Source: an uncultured Propionivibrio sp.
Lineage (GTDB): Bacteria > Pseudomonadota > Gammaproteobacteria > Burkholderiales > Rhodocyclaceae
DNA: 64,000 nucleotides
NCBI RefSeq assembly: GCF_963666255.1
Contig: NZ_OY762655.1
Coordinates: forward strand, 558,001 to 622,000
Direction: 5' to 3'
How positions within the stretch are numbered: position 1 is the first letter of the stretch; every line of letters starts with the position of its first letter. The position numbers were made by a program, and so were the translations under genes. The notes under the pieces were generated by a model. The model saw nothing but the letters and a program-made list of their open reading frames with translations, searched no databases and was not told where the DNA came from. This document shows positions 20,822 through 30,670 of the stretch, piece by piece.

Positions 20822-23245
20822 TCAGGAAGTTGAATCCGGGTGCCAGCGCTTGAGCAGGAGCGAGTTCGAAACGACCGAGACCGAACTCATCGCCATCGCC
20901 GCGCCGGCCACCACCGGGTTGAGCATCCCGGCCGCCGCCAGCGGGATGCCGAGAATGTTGTAGATGAAGGCAAAGAAGAGATTTTGCCGGATTTTGCCGA
21001 GCGTCGCACGCGAGAGGCGGATGGCGTCGCCGACGCCGTGCAGATCGCTGCGCACCAGCGTGATGTCGGCGACCTCGATCGCCGCATCCGATCCGGCGCC
21101 CATGGCGAAGCTGACGTCCGCCGCCGCCAGCGCCGGCGCGTCGTTGATGCCGTCGCCGACCATGGCGACGAGGCGGCCGCCGGTCTTGAGCGCATCGACT
21201 GCGGCCGACTTGTCAGCCGGCGAAATACCGGCACGAAAATCGTCGATACCGACCTGGGCCGCAATCGCCGCCGCCGTCCGCGCGTTGTCGCCGGTCAGCA
21301 TGACAACATGGACGCCAAGCGCCTTGAGCCGCGCCACCGCGTCGCGCGAGGTCTCGCGCACCGGATCGGCGATCGCCAGCAGCGCCAGCGCCGTTGTGCC
21401 CTCGGCGAGGACGACGACGGTCTTGCCCTCGCCCTGCAAGGCGTCGATCTGCGCTGCCGGCAAAGCGATGCCGTCGAACCAGTCCGGCGCGCCGAGCCGC
21501 AGGCGCCGCCCGTCGATCGTCGCCTCGACGCCACGGCCGGGCACGGCAATAAATTCGCTCACCGCCGGCAAGGCGACGCCCTCTGCCGATGCGCATTGCA
21601 GCACCGCCTTGGCGAGCGGATGCTCCGACCCCTGCTCGAGCCCGGCGGCGAAACGCAGCGCGTCCGGCCGATCCAGCGCCAGCGGCACGACATCGGTGAC
21701 AACCGGTTCGCCGCGCGTCAGCGTCCCGGTCTTGTCGACGGCGAGCACGCGAACCTTTTCAGCGAGTTCAAGCGCCGCGGCATTCTTGACGAGAATGCCC
21801 GAGCGCGCGCCCTGCCCTGTCCCAACCATGATCGCCGTCGGCGTCGCCAACCCGAGGGCACAAGGACAAGCGATGACCAGTACGGCGACAGCATTGACGA
21901 GCGCGACGCTGAAAACGCCGCCCTGAATCCACCAGAACGCAAAGGTCAGCGCCGCGATGGCGCAGACGACCGGCACGAAGATCGCCGAAATGCGGTCGGC
22001 CAGTCGCTGCACAGGCGCCTTCGACCCCTGCGCCTCGGCGACCAGCCGGATGATGCCGGCCAGCAAAGTGTGTTCGCCGACGCCGGTGGCACGACAGCGC
22101 AGCATGCCTTCGGCATTGGCCGTTGCGGCAAAGACACGATCGCCGGCGCCCTTGGCCACCGGCATGCTCTCGCCGGTCAGCATCGCCTCATTGACGCTCG
22201 ACGCGCCTTCGATGACCTCGCCATCGACCGGCAAACTTTCGCCGGGACGAACGATGAAGATGTCACCGGGAATCAGCAGCGCCGCATCGAGCTCGACCAG
22301 TTGCCCGTTGCGCTCGACCCGCGCCGTGCGCGGCTGCAGGCGCACCAGCGACTCGATCGCCGCCGTCGTGCGCGCCTTGGCGCGCGCTTCAAGCAGCTTG
22401 CCGAGCAGCACCAGCGTAATCACCGCCGCCGACGCCTCGAAATACACCGGCATGGCGTGATGGCCGATCAGCGTGACGATCAGGCTGAAGAAATAGGCGG
22501 CGCTGGTACCGAGTGCGACCAGCACGTCCATGTTGGCACCGCCGCCGCGCAAGGCCTTCCAGCCGCCGTCGTAGAAACGCCAGCCGATCCAGAACTGCAC
22601 CGGCGTCGCCAGCGCGAGCTGCAGCCAGCGCGGCAGGAGATCCTGATGGCCGTGACCCGAGAGATCGAATCCGTTGAACATCGTCACCATCTGCGCCACC
22701 AGCGGCAAGGTCAGCGCGGCGGAAATCCAGAAGCGCCGCAGTTCCGCCTGATAGGCCGCGAGCTTGCGCGCCTTCTCCTCCTCGCGCGAACGGTCATCGG
22801 CGACGCGCCCCTTGAAGCCGGCTTTCTCGATTGCCGCCAGTATCCTGGCGGCATCGACGACGCCCGGCACGATGCGCAGGCGGGCGCGTTCGGAGGCAAG
22901 ATTGACCGCCGCTTCGACGCCCGGCAGCCGGTTCAGCACCTTCTCGATACGCGCCGCGCAGGCTGCGCAGGTCATGCCTTCGAGGCCGACTTCCAGCGTC
23001 TGTGGCGGTACAGTGAAGCCGGCTTTCTCGATCGCCGCCACCACCTGCGCCGGCGTCGTCCCATCACCCGCCAGGTCGACGCGGGCGCGTTCCGCCGCCA
23101 GGTTGACGCTGGCCTCGACGCCGGGCAAGCGGTTCAGCACCTTCTCGATGCGTGCCGCGCAGGCCGCGCAGGTCATGCCGGCGATCGGCAGATCGATCCG
23201 GTTCGCCGCCGCGGCCGTGTTCTCATTCGTCATTGTCACGTCCAT
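20822..23245 (-). CDS. copA: Copper-exporting P1B-type ATPase
   Basis: 807-residue Cu(I) ATPase of the inner membrane. Two N-terminal HMA domains, each with [13 protein letters not shown], are almost identical to each other. Then membrane helices, the actuator TGES motif, the metal-site [10 protein letters not shown], the phosphorylation loop [16 protein letters not shown] in the nucleotide domain, and [15 protein letters not shown]. All residues for activity are present. The start may be ATG 23245 or ATG 23233; neither has a strong ribosome site. It forms a group with the chaperone downstream and a TauE/SafE-like gene upstream, an arrangement seen beside cbb3-oxidase assembly genes, so a role in oxidase copper supply is possible. 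Confidence 0.96.
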   Translation of the reverse strand: MDVTMTNENTAAAANRIDLPIAGMTCAACAARIEKVLNRLPGVEASVNLAAERARVDLAGDGTTPAQVVAAIEKAGFTVPPQTLEVGLEGMTCAACAARIEKVLNRLPGVEAAVNLASERARLRIVPGVVDAARILAAIEKAGFKGRVADDRSREEEKARKLAAYQAELRRFWISAALTLPLVAQMVTMFNGFDLSGHGHQDLLPRWLQLALATPVQFWIGWRFYDGGWKALRGGGANMDVLVALGTSAAYFFSLIVTLIGHHAMPVYFEASAAVITLVLLGKLLEARAKARTTAAIESLVRLQPRTARVERNGQLVELDAALLIPGDIFIVRPGESLPVDGEVIEGASSVNEAMLTGESMPVAKGAGDRVFAATANAEGMLRCRATGVGEHTLLAGIIRLVAEAQGSKAPVQRLADRISAIFVPVVCAIAALTFAFWWIQGGVFSVALVNAVAVLVIACPCALGLATPTAIMVGTGQGARSGILVKNAAALELAEKVRVLAVDKTGTLTRGEPVVTDVVPLALDRPDALRFAAGLEQGSEHPLAKAVLQCASAEGVALPAVSEFIAVPGRGVEATIDGRRLRLGAPDWFDGIALPAAQIDALQGEGKTVVVLAEGTTALALLAIADPVRETSRDAVARLKALGVHVVMLTGDNARTAAAIAAQVGIDDFRAGISPADKSAAVDALKTGGRLVAMVGDGINDAPALAAADVSFAMGAGSDAAIEVADITLVRSDLHGVGDAIRLSRATLGKIRQNLFFAFIYNILGIPLAAAGMLNPVVAGAAMAMSSVSVVSNSLLLKRWHPDSTS

Positions 23246-23255
23246 TCCAATTCAT

Positions 23256-23933
23256 TCACATTCCGAGGCCGAGCGCATGGGCGCCACCACGGATACCGAT
23301 CAGCACCACCGCCAGCCCGACCAAAAGGCGTACGACCGGCCGCGCCAGCATTTCGTTCAGGCGGGTCGCCAACAATCCGGCCAGCAACAAGGCCGGCAAA
23401 GTGCCGAGCCCGAAGGCCAGCATCGTCGCCGCGCCGCGCCAGGCCGAGCCGGTGGTCAGCGCCGAAATCAGCGCGCTATAGACGAGACCGCAGGGCAGCC
23501 AGCCCCAGAGCGCGCCGAGCGCCAGCGCCTGACCGAGCGTGCGCGCCGGCAGGAAGCCCCGCGTCAGCGGCGCCACGCGCCGCCACAGATGCTGACCACC
23601 GCGTTCGATCCAGGCGAGGCTGCGCGTCGCCCCCATGAGATACAGCCCGAGCAGGATCAGCATCAGGTTGGCCGCCACCGCCAGCCCGACGCGCAGCGGC
23701 CACTGCGCCGACAGTGCCGTGCCGGCAGCGTCGAGACCGCCGCCGAGCACGCCGGCGAGCGCCCCGGCCGCCGCATAGCTGGCGATGCGACCGGCATTGT
23801 AGGCAAGATGCAGCCCCGGCCGCGCCGTGCCACCGAACGAGAGCGCGCCGACGATGCCGCCGCACATGCCGATGCAATGCCCGCCGCCGAGCAGGCCGAC
23901 CAGGAAAAGCGCGAGATAACCGGATTCAGGCAT
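23256..23933 (-). CDS. Sulfite exporter TauE/SafE (DsbD_2-like) family protein
   Basis: 225-residue protein with about six membrane segments. It opens with LVGLLGGGHCIGMCGGIVG, the hallmark of the TauE/SafE/DsbD_2 group found next to ccoI/ccoS and copA genes. The paired cysteine-histidine motif HCIGMC suggests metal or thiol chemistry. Ten bases separate it from copA downstream. Possible role in copper handling for heme-copper oxidases is inferred from context. Confidence 0.82.
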   Translation of the reverse strand: MPESGYLALFLVGLLGGGHCIGMCGGIVGALSFGGTARPGLHLAYNAGRIASYAAAGALAGVLGGGLDAAGTALSAQWPLRVGLAVAANLMLILLGLYLMGATRSLAWIERGGQHLWRRVAPLTRGFLPARTLGQALALGALWGWLPCGLVYSALISALTTGSAWRGAATMLAFGLGTLPALLLAGLLATRLNEMLARPVVRLLVGLAVVLIGIRGGAHALGLGM

Positions 23934-23996
23934 GGCACGCCGTAATGACGATCGGGAAAACCGCCAGTGTACTCCGGAAGCGCACGCGCGCGCCGG

Positions 23997-24935
23997 TCAG
24001 AAGAAGATGAGATGCAGGACGCCGCGCACCAGGATGCCGAAGGCCGCGCCCTTGATCGCCGGCACGGCGAAGGACGAGAAGCGCGGACCGGCCGACACCA
24101 GCACGGCAAGCCCGACCGGATCAAGCGTGTTGATGGTGAAGCCGGCGATGCGGTTGAGGTCAAGCACGGTCAGCGTCCCGTCCTGCAGCATCGGCAGGGT
24201 GGTACCCATCATCGCCGTGCCACCGGCAAGATACTTGGTGACGATCGGCAGGACCGAGGCCGGCGCCACGCCGATCGACGTGAAGAGCGGTCCGCACAGC
24301 GATTCCAGGAGGCCGATGGCGCCGACGGCCTTGAGCACGTTGACGAGCAGCACCGCCAGCACCAGCACCGGCACGGCCTTGAGCACCAATTGAAACCCCT
24401 CCTCGCCGCCGGCGAGGATCATCTGGACGATGTTCTGGTTACTGCGGCTGGCGTGGATTTCTTCCTCCGCCGGCAACTCGACGCTGTCGGCGAGATGCGC
24501 GGCGAAAAAGCGGTAGGTCAGCGCCGCCGAGACAAGTCCGCCGATCACCGAGGTCGCCATGACCACCGGCAGGTTGAGGCCGAAGGCCGACAGTGGCAGC
24601 GTGGCGTTGGCCTGCGACATGCAGAGGATGGCGGCAAATCCGGCGGCGATCTTGCGGTCGGAAATCGCCGTGTCCTGATCCATGATGCGGAAGGTCGAGA
24701 CAGGCGCGGCGAAGCTGACGAAGAGAATCTGGACGATGGCGAAGACGCCGAGTCCCGGAATACCGAAGATCAGCAGCACCGGCGCGGCGAGGATGGCGAC
24801 ACGGCGCAGCACGCCCTTCTGGTCGAGCACGCGCATGATCGCCATCATGAAGACCATGATCGGCATCAGGATGAAGAAGGCGAGTTCGAAGCCTTTTTGC
24901 CCGGAAGCGAAGAGAATCTTGAGGAATTCCTGCAT
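23997..24935 (-). CDS. Nucleoside recognition (Gate) domain membrane protein
   Basis: 312-residue polytopic inner-membrane protein with two Gate/nucleoside-recognition halves (FELAFFILMPIMVFMMAIMRV and later FQLVLKAVPVLVLAVLLVN), as in spore maturation protein A/B-like and transporter families. Substrate unknown. The ATG at 24935 is chosen because an AAGGTG site precedes it; the longer frame lacks one. It may be co-transcribed with the TauE-like gene 63 bases downstream. Confidence 0.8.
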   Translation of the reverse strand: MQEFLKILFASGQKGFELAFFILMPIMVFMMAIMRVLDQKGVLRRVAILAAPVLLIFGIPGLGVFAIVQILFVSFAAPVSTFRIMDQDTAISDRKIAAGFAAILCMSQANATLPLSAFGLNLPVVMATSVIGGLVSAALTYRFFAAHLADSVELPAEEEIHASRSNQNIVQMILAGGEEGFQLVLKAVPVLVLAVLLVNVLKAVGAIGLLESLCGPLFTSIGVAPASVLPIVTKYLAGGTAMMGTTLPMLQDGTLTVLDLNRIAGFTINTLDPVGLAVLVSAGPRFSSFAVPAIKGAAFGILVRGVLHLIFF

Positions 24936-25061
24936 GCACCTTGTCTTTCGCGAAGTTGCGCCGGGCTCTAAGGCCATCGGCATGAGGCGCAAGAATGAGC
25001 CATTCGCGCCCGGCAGGCAAGCCTCGCTCCGGTACAATGGCAACTTTTGCGCTTCGCCCCG

Positions 25062-25772
25062 ATGCCGATGTCCTCACCCGAACCTGACGCCGCCCCGCCG
25101 CTCTCCGCGCTGGCGCTGACCACGCCGGTGGCGATGGGCTACATCCCGCTCGGCATCGTCTTCGGCTTTCTCTTTGTTCAGGCCGGCGGCGCCGGCTGGC
25201 TTGCCATTCTCGCCAGCATCTTCGTCTATGCCGGCGCCTCGCAGTACATGATGATCCCGATGCTCGCCGCCGGCCTGCCGATCGGCACCATCGCGCTGGC
25301 GACGCTGGTCGTCAATCTGCGCCACGTCTTCTACGGACTGTCGTTGCTCGACCGCTTTCCGGCGCGCGGCCCGCTGCGCGCTTACCTGATCTTCGCGCTG
25401 ACCGACGAAACCTTCTCGCTGCTGACGACGCTGCCGGCCAGCACACCGCCGCGTCGGCTGGCGCTCGTCGCCGCGCTCAACCACTTCTGGTGGGTGCTGG
25501 GCAGCAGCATCGGCGCGATTGCCGGCGCCCAGGCGCGCCTGACGCTCGCCGGTCTCGACTTTTGCCTCGCCGCGCTGTTTGCCGTGCTGACGGTCGAACA
25601 ATGGCGCAGCAAACAGAGCCCGGCACCGCTCTGGATCGCTCTCGGCGCCTATGCCATCGTCACCGTGCTGGCGCCCTCGCATGCGCTGCTGCTGGCGATC
25701 GCCCTGAGCGTGCTCGGCGGCGTTTTCTGGCAGTCGCGCGCAACACCCGCCACGGAGGCCGCCAATGATTGA
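25062..25772 (+). CDS. azlC: Branched-chain amino acid exporter subunit AzlC
   Basis: About 236 residues with five or more membrane helices. The opening MGYIPLGIVFGFLFVQAG and SIFVYAGASQYMMIPML segments are typical of AzlC. It works with AzlD in branched-chain amino acid export. The start is uncertain: ATG at 25062 or 25068, with no clear ribosome site; a TACAAT box at 25033-25038 could be the -10. It overlaps azlD by 8 bases. Confidence 0.92.
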   Translation: MPMSSPEPDAAPPLSALALTTPVAMGYIPLGIVFGFLFVQAGGAGWLAILASIFVYAGASQYMMIPMLAAGLPIGTIALATLVVNLRHVFYGLSLLDRFPARGPLRAYLIFALTDETFSLLTTLPASTPPRRLALVAALNHFWWVLGSSIGAIAGAQARLTLAGLDFCLAALFAVLTVEQWRSKQSPAPLWIALGAYAIVTVLAPSHALLLAIALSVLGGVFWQSRATPATEAAND

Positions 25773-26088
25773 CGAACGTACCGCCCTCGCCGCCATCGCC
25801 GCGATGACGGCCGTCACCTTCGCGCTGCGCGCGCTGCCCTTCGTCGCAACGCGCTGGCTGCAACGCCATGCGATCGTCCGCCGCCTCGGCCAGTTTCTGC
25901 CGCTGGCGATCATGACGCTGCTGGTCGTCCATGCGGCGGCCGGCGCCGCGCGCGAACACGCCGCAGGCCCCTGGTTCGAACTGATCTCGATCGCCATCGT
26001 CGTCGTTCTGCAGTGGACGCGCCGCAACGCGTTGCTCAGCATCGCCGTCGGCACCGCCGTCTACGTCGCGCTGCGCAATTTCGCCTGA
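25765..26088 (+). CDS. azlD: Branched-chain amino acid exporter subunit AzlD
   Basis: 107 residues with about four membrane helices, including AVTFALRALPFVA and the MTLLVVHAA segment of the AzlD family. It is the small partner of AzlC and overlaps its 3' end, implying translational coupling. Confidence 0.92.
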   Translation: MIDERTALAAIAAMTAVTFALRALPFVATRWLQRHAIVRRLGQFLPLAIMTLLVVHAAAGAAREHAAGPWFELISIAIVVVLQWTRRNALLSIAVGTAVYVALRNFA

Positions 26089-26097
26089 CGCCGCCGT

Positions 26098-27132
26098 TCA
26101 GCGCGGCGCCGACAGCGCCGCATCCCAGCGACTGAGGAAAAGCTCGCGCTTCATCTTGTCGAGATAGGTGAGAAGCCCCGTGCTGATGACCACCGGCCGC
26201 AAGGCCGAGCCCATCTGGCGCCGCAGTTCGACGACCGAGTGATCGCCGGCGGGCACGTCCTCGCGCACCGAGAACAGCCCGACCCGGTTGATCATCGCCT
26301 GCCCGCGCTGCGACAGCAGATAGTCGATCCAGCGGCGTGCCGCCTGCGGATGCGGCGCCTGCCGGTTGATGAAGGCGATGCGGCTCAGCACCAGCGTGTA
26401 ATCCCTCGGCAGCAGGAGGCCGATATTCGGATCGACCGCCGCCCGGTTCATCGCGTAGGACAAAAGCACGTTGTAGCCAAGCGCGGCGCGGCCGACCGAC
26501 AGGTGTTCGAGCATCTCGGCCGTCGACGGTTCGAGAATCACACCGGTGCGGCCAAAAGCGCGGATCAGGTTCCAGAAGGCCACCGGATTGGCTTCCATGT
26601 CCTGTGTATGCAGCAGATAGCCAAGGCCGGAACCGCGCGGATCGTAGGACGCGACGCGCAGGCCACGCTGCGGCGAACGTTCGAGAAAGCGGACGAGTTC
26701 GGCATGCGTGCGCGGCACCGCGTCGGCCGCCAGGCGTTTCGTGTTGTAGGCGAAGACCACCGGCTCGAAGGTGACGCCGAAGGCCTCGCCCTTCCAGATC
26801 GCCCAGGCCGGCAAGGCCGCCGTCTCGGCCGACTGATAAGGCGCGGCATAACCGTCGTTGACCAGCTTGAACTGGAGATTCATCGCCGAACTCCAGAGCA
26901 CGTCGGCCTGCCGGGTACTGCCGAGTTCGCTGAGGAAACGCTCGTGCAGCTCACCGGAATTGAGGTCGTGATACTCGACCCGGATATCCGGATGCAGCGC
27001 CTGGAAATCGGCGACCAGCGGTTCAACAACTTGCCGGTCGGTTGCCGCATACAGTACCATCGGCTCCGCCGCGACCGCGCCAGCGACCAGGCACAGCGCC
27101 GCCAGCGCGCGCCGCAGCCAGTCGATCATCAT
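26098..27132 (-). CDS. Periplasmic binding protein, PgtC/ABC-type, linked to TctDE
   Basis: 344 residues with a signal peptide (ALAALCLVAGAVAAEP) and an extracellular solute-binding fold: VLYAATDRQVVEPLVADFQ, then SGELHERFLSE and QADVLWSSAMNLQFKLV. The closest recalled relatives are iron- or phosphoglycerate-regulatory (PgtC) binding proteins placed next to tctDE-type two-component genes with no ABC permease. It is divergent from tctD by 113 bases and no permease is nearby, so it probably serves as a ligand sensor for TctE. ATG 27132 follows AAGGAA; a second ATG follows at once. The ligand is unknown. Confidence 0.85.
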   Translation of the reverse strand: MMIDWLRRALAALCLVAGAVAAEPMVLYAATDRQVVEPLVADFQALHPDIRVEYHDLNSGELHERFLSELGSTRQADVLWSSAMNLQFKLVNDGYAAPYQSAETAALPAWAIWKGEAFGVTFEPVVFAYNTKRLAADAVPRTHAELVRFLERSPQRGLRVASYDPRGSGLGYLLHTQDMEANPVAFWNLIRAFGRTGVILEPSTAEMLEHLSVGRAALGYNVLLSYAMNRAAVDPNIGLLLPRDYTLVLSRIAFINRQAPHPQAARRWIDYLLSQRGQAMINRVGLFSVREDVPAGDHSVVELRRQMGSALRPVVISTGLLTYLDKMKRELFLSRWDAALSAPR

Positions 27133-27245
27133 GGGCGATTTCCTTCCCTGCAGGCCGGTCGTCATGTCGTATTCTTTGCGTTGAAACCCCGAATCGCCGT
27201 CATTCTAGTCCAAGCTTCCGTCATTGCCGAAAAACCGGACACCCC

Positions 27246-27929
27246 ATGCGCCTCCTGCTCGTTGAAGATCATGCCGAACTCGCCGTCTGGGTTGCCAAGT
27301 CGCTGCGCCAGACGGGCTTCGTCGTCGACGTCATCGACCGCGGCGACCACGCCGCCACGGCCCTGCTCACGCAAGGCTATGACCTCGCCATCCTCGACCT
27401 GTCGCTGCCCGGCATGGACGGGCTCGAAATCCTGCAACGCATCCGTCATCAGGAGCGCACCGCCCAGCTGCCGGTGCTGATCCTGACCGCGCGCGGCACG
27501 GCGGAAGACCGCGTCCGCGGCCTCAACCTCGGTGCCGACGACTACCTGCCTAAACCTTTCGAACTCTCCGAACTCGAAGCCCGCGTCCGCGCCCTCTTGC
27601 GGCGTAGCCACCAGCAAGCGCCGGTCGTCCGTCTCGGTCCGCTCGCTTTCGACACGACAACGCGGATGGTCACCGTCGACGAACGTCCGCTGGCGCTGAC
27701 CAAGCGCGAACTCGCCGTGCTGGAAGCGCTGCTTGCGCGCAAGGGCAAGCCGGTGACGCGCGACGCGCTGTTCGAGAAGGTCTTCGGTTTCGACGACGAC
27801 GCCCAGCCCGAAAGCATCGAGCTCTACATCCACCGCCTGCGCAAGAAACTCGACGGCACCGGCGTCGCCGTCACGACGCTGCGCGGCCTCGGCTATCTCG
27901 TCTCGGAAGAAGGCGCCGGTGCGGCCTGA
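27246..27929 (+). CDS. tctD: OmpR-type response regulator TctD
   Basis: 227 residues. Receiver domain with the phospho-acceptor Asp in LSLPGMDGLEIL and the conserved Lys in YLPKPFELSELEARVRAL. The C-terminal winged helix ends with SIELYIHRLRKKL and RGLGYLV. It is closest to TctD, which controls tricarboxylate uptake. Its end overlaps tctE by 11 bases. Likely targets are the downstream dcuC and the divergent binding-protein gene. Confidence 0.92.
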   Translation: MRLLLVEDHAELAVWVAKSLRQTGFVVDVIDRGDHAATALLTQGYDLAILDLSLPGMDGLEILQRIRHQERTAQLPVLILTARGTAEDRVRGLNLGADDYLPKPFELSELEARVRALLRRSHQQAPVVRLGPLAFDTTTRMVTVDERPLALTKRELAVLEALLARKGKPVTRDALFEKVFGFDDDAQPESIELYIHRLRKKLDGTGVAVTTLRGLGYLVSEEGAGAA

Positions 27930-29322
27930 CACGACAGCGCCTGCCAGCCTGCGCCAGCGGCTGGCCTGGTGGATGATCCCGGCCTGGGCGGTGATCCTGA
28001 CGGTCACCGCCGTCTGGTCGTACAAGAGCGCGATGAGCGCCGTCAACCACGCCTACGACCGCTCGCTCACCACCGCCATCAAGGCGATCGCCGAAAACAC
28101 CCACGCCACTGAAGGGCGGGTCATCGCCGACATTCCGTATTCGGCGATGGATCTCTTCGACGACGAAGTCCAGGAACGCATCTTCTACGCCATCATCGGC
28201 GCCGACGGCAAGCTGCTGACCGGCTACGAGGACCTCGTTCCGCCGCCCCTGTTGCGCCTTTCCGGCGAACCGGCGATGACCGACTCGCGCTTCCGCGACC
28301 ATGACGTCCGACTCGCCGCAATGAAGAAACGCCTCTTCGATCCGGAACTCGAACACGGCGACACCGTCACCATCGTCTTCGCCGAAACGATCGAGGCGCG
28401 CACGCACCTCGCGCTGCAACTATTCTTCGGCGGGCTGCGCTGGCAGATCCTGCTGATCGTCTCCTGCGGCATCCTCATCGTTTTCGCCCTCTCGCGCACC
28501 TTCCGGCCGCTGCTCGCACTCTGCGAATCGATCCGCAAACGCGACGCCGAGGACCTCACGCCGGTGCCCGAAGGGGGCGTGCCATCCGAGGTCCTGCCGC
28601 TGATCGCCGCGATCAACGTCCATATCGGCCGGCTCGGGCGGATGCTCGAAGCGCGCCGCCGCTTCCTCGCCGACGCCGCCCACCAGATCCGCACGCCGCT
28701 CGCCGTGCTCGGCGCCCAGGCCGAATACGGTGAACGCCAAGCCGATCCGGAGGAAATGCGCCAGACGCTGTCGAGCATGCGCAGCAGCATCCGGAGCACC
28801 AAGCACATGGCCAACCAGATGCTGACGCTGGCGCGCGCCGAACAGGTCAACGGCCTGATCCAGGAGCACAGCCGGATCGACCTCGTCGAACTGGTGCGCG
28901 AGGTCACCGGCGATTTCGCCCTGCTCGCGCTCGACCGCCAGATCGAACTCGCCTTCGAGACCGACACGCCGCGCATCGACTTCGACGGCAGCCCCGTGAT
29001 GCTGCGCGAGATGGTCTCCAATCTCGTCGACAATGCCTTGCGCTATACGCCGGCCGGCGGCCACGTCACCGTCATGCTGCGACGCGATGGCGACAATATC
29101 GGATTGCGCGTCTGCGACGACGGTCCCGGCATCGCGCCGGGCGAACGCGAAGCGGTGTTCAAGCGCTTCTACCGCATCCTCGGCAGCGGCAACAGCGAGG
29201 GCAGCGGCCTCGGCCTCTCGATCGTGCGCGAAGTCTGCCTCGCCCACGGCGGCAGCATCCGCCTCGACGATGGCCCGTCAGGGCGCGGACTCTGCGTCGA
29301 ACTCCTCCTGAAAGCCGATTGA
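27919..29322 (+). CDS. tctE: Sensor histidine kinase TctE
   Basis: 467 residues starting at GTG 27919 inside tctD. Membrane segments near residues 17-35 and 172-190 flank a periplasmic TctE-type sensor domain; a HAMP-like linker follows. The phospho-acceptor His is in FLADAAHQIRTPLAVL; ATP-binding boxes are MVSNLVDNALRYTP, DDGPGIAPGE and GSGLGLSIV. All kinase motifs intact. It probably reads the ligand state of the nearby binding protein. A hairpin follows before dcuC. Confidence 0.93.
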   Translation: MRPDTTAPASLRQRLAWWMIPAWAVILTVTAVWSYKSAMSAVNHAYDRSLTTAIKAIAENTHATEGRVIADIPYSAMDLFDDEVQERIFYAIIGADGKLLTGYEDLVPPPLLRLSGEPAMTDSRFRDHDVRLAAMKKRLFDPELEHGDTVTIVFAETIEARTHLALQLFFGGLRWQILLIVSCGILIVFALSRTFRPLLALCESIRKRDAEDLTPVPEGGVPSEVLPLIAAINVHIGRLGRMLEARRRFLADAAHQIRTPLAVLGAQAEYGERQADPEEMRQTLSSMRSSIRSTKHMANQMLTLARAEQVNGLIQEHSRIDLVELVREVTGDFALLALDRQIELAFETDTPRIDFDGSPVMLREMVSNLVDNALRYTPAGGHVTVMLRRDGDNIGLRVCDDGPGIAPGEREAVFKRFYRILGSGNSEGSGLGLSIVREVCLAHGGSIRLDDGPSGRGLCVELLLKAD

Positions 29323-29328
29323 AAGCAA

Positions 29329-29350
29329 GACACCGTTTAATGGCGGTGTC
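29329..29350 (+). terminator. Hairpin between tctE and dcuC
   Basis: Seven-base stem GACACCG / CGGTGTC with an 8-base loop, 7 bases after tctE. No T run follows, so it is more likely an mRNA stability or attenuation element than a full terminator. Confidence 0.4.
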
Positions 29351-29377
29351 GTTCAAACATATCCTCAGGAGGGAAGC

Positions 29378-30640
29378 ATGCTGATTGTCATCGGCGCGAT
29401 CGTCGTCGCCATCACCGTCTATCTGATGGTCAAACAATACGAGACCCGGCTCGTGCTCTTCGGCGCCGGCATGTTCCTGGCCCTGTGCGCCGGCGAGCCG
29501 ATGGCGCCGTTCAAGGCCTTCTCGCACGCCATGCAGGAAAACAAGCTCTTCGAGGCGATCATCGCCGTCATGGGCTTCGCCATGGTGATGAAGCTGACGC
29601 AATGCGACCAGCATCTCATCCAGTCGCTCGTCAAGCCGCTGCGCAAAGCCGGCCCGCTGCTGATTCCCGGTGCGACGCTGGTGACCTTCTTCATCAACAC
29701 CTCGATCACCAGCTCGGCCGGCTGCTCGGCCGCCGTCGGTTCGATCCTGATCCCGATCATGCTCGCCGCCGGCGTACATCCGGCCATCGCCGCCGCCGCC
29801 ATCTACGCGGGCACCTACGGCGCCATCTTCAACCCCGGCTATGCCCAGGTCGCGCTCGTCGCCGAAGTGGCCAAGGCCTCGAACATGGAAGTCGTCTCCA
29901 ACCACTTCATGACCATGCTTGCCACCGGCATGATCGGCGCATTCTCGCTGCTCGTCGTCGCGCTGCTGCTCAAGGAAAACAAGGGCTACGTCGTGCCGAG
30001 CGACAAGCAACTGCCGGCCGACTTCACCGTCCATCCGGTCAAGGCCCTGGTGCCGCTGATTCCGCTGGTGCTCCTGCTGCTCGGCAGCTTCGGCCTCGTC
30101 CCGGCGCTCAAGCAGCTCGCCATCTCCCATGCGATGATCATCGGCGTCTTCGTCGCCTTCGCCGTCACCCGCACCAACCCGCAGAAGATCTCCAAGGAAT
30201 TCTGGCACGGTGCCGGCGACTCCTTCGGTCATGTCTTCGGCATCATCATCTGCGCCCTCGTCTTCGTCTCCGGCCTCAAATCGGTCGGCATGATCCAGGC
30301 GATGACCGACGCCATGGTGCACACGCCGGCGATCGCCAAGATCAGCGCCACCTTCGGCCCCTTCATCCTCGGTGTCCTGAGCGGTTCCGGCGATGCCGCC
30401 GCCGTCGCCTTCAACCGCGCCGTGACGCCGGAAGCCGCCAAGTTCGGTCTCGCCGCCATCGACATGGGCAGCGCCGCGGCAATTGCCGGCGCGCTCGGTC
30501 GCAGCATGTCGCCGATCGCCGGCGGCATGGTCATCTGCGCCGGATTCGCCGGTTGCTCGCCGCTTGAATCGGCCAAACGCAACGCGCCTGGCATGTTCAT
30601 CGCCTGCTGTGTCACCATGTGGATGATGCTCTACAAATAA
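29378..30640 (+). CDS. dcuC: DcuC-family C4-dicarboxylate transporter
   Basis: 420 residues, about 12 membrane helices, of the DcuC anaerobic C4-dicarboxylate family: MLIVIGAIVVAITVYLMVKQ at the start, ITSSAGCSAAVGSILIPIM, and GVLSGSGDAAAVAFNRAVTP with an ending like ALGRSMSPIAGG. It exchanges or exports succinate/fumarate-type acids. A strong AGGAGG site precedes the ATG. Being downstream of tctDE suggests its expression follows that system rather than DcuSR. Exact substrate uncertain. Confidence 0.88.
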   Translation: MLIVIGAIVVAITVYLMVKQYETRLVLFGAGMFLALCAGEPMAPFKAFSHAMQENKLFEAIIAVMGFAMVMKLTQCDQHLIQSLVKPLRKAGPLLIPGATLVTFFINTSITSSAGCSAAVGSILIPIMLAAGVHPAIAAAAIYAGTYGAIFNPGYAQVALVAEVAKASNMEVVSNHFMTMLATGMIGAFSLLVVALLLKENKGYVVPSDKQLPADFTVHPVKALVPLIPLVLLLLGSFGLVPALKQLAISHAMIIGVFVAFAVTRTNPQKISKEFWHGAGDSFGHVFGIIICALVFVSGLKSVGMIQAMTDAMVHTPAIAKISATFGPFILGVLSGSGDAAAVAFNRAVTPEAAKFGLAAIDMGSAAAIAGALGRSMSPIAGGMVICAGFAGCSPLESAKRNAPGMFIACCVTMWMMLYK

Positions 30641-30670
30641 GTCCCGCTGCCCGATCGAAAAGGAATCACG

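Noticed and set aside
20840-23638. Open frame of about 930 codons opposite copA
   Set aside because: Arg/His/Asp-rich translation without family features; exact antisense of a certain gene.
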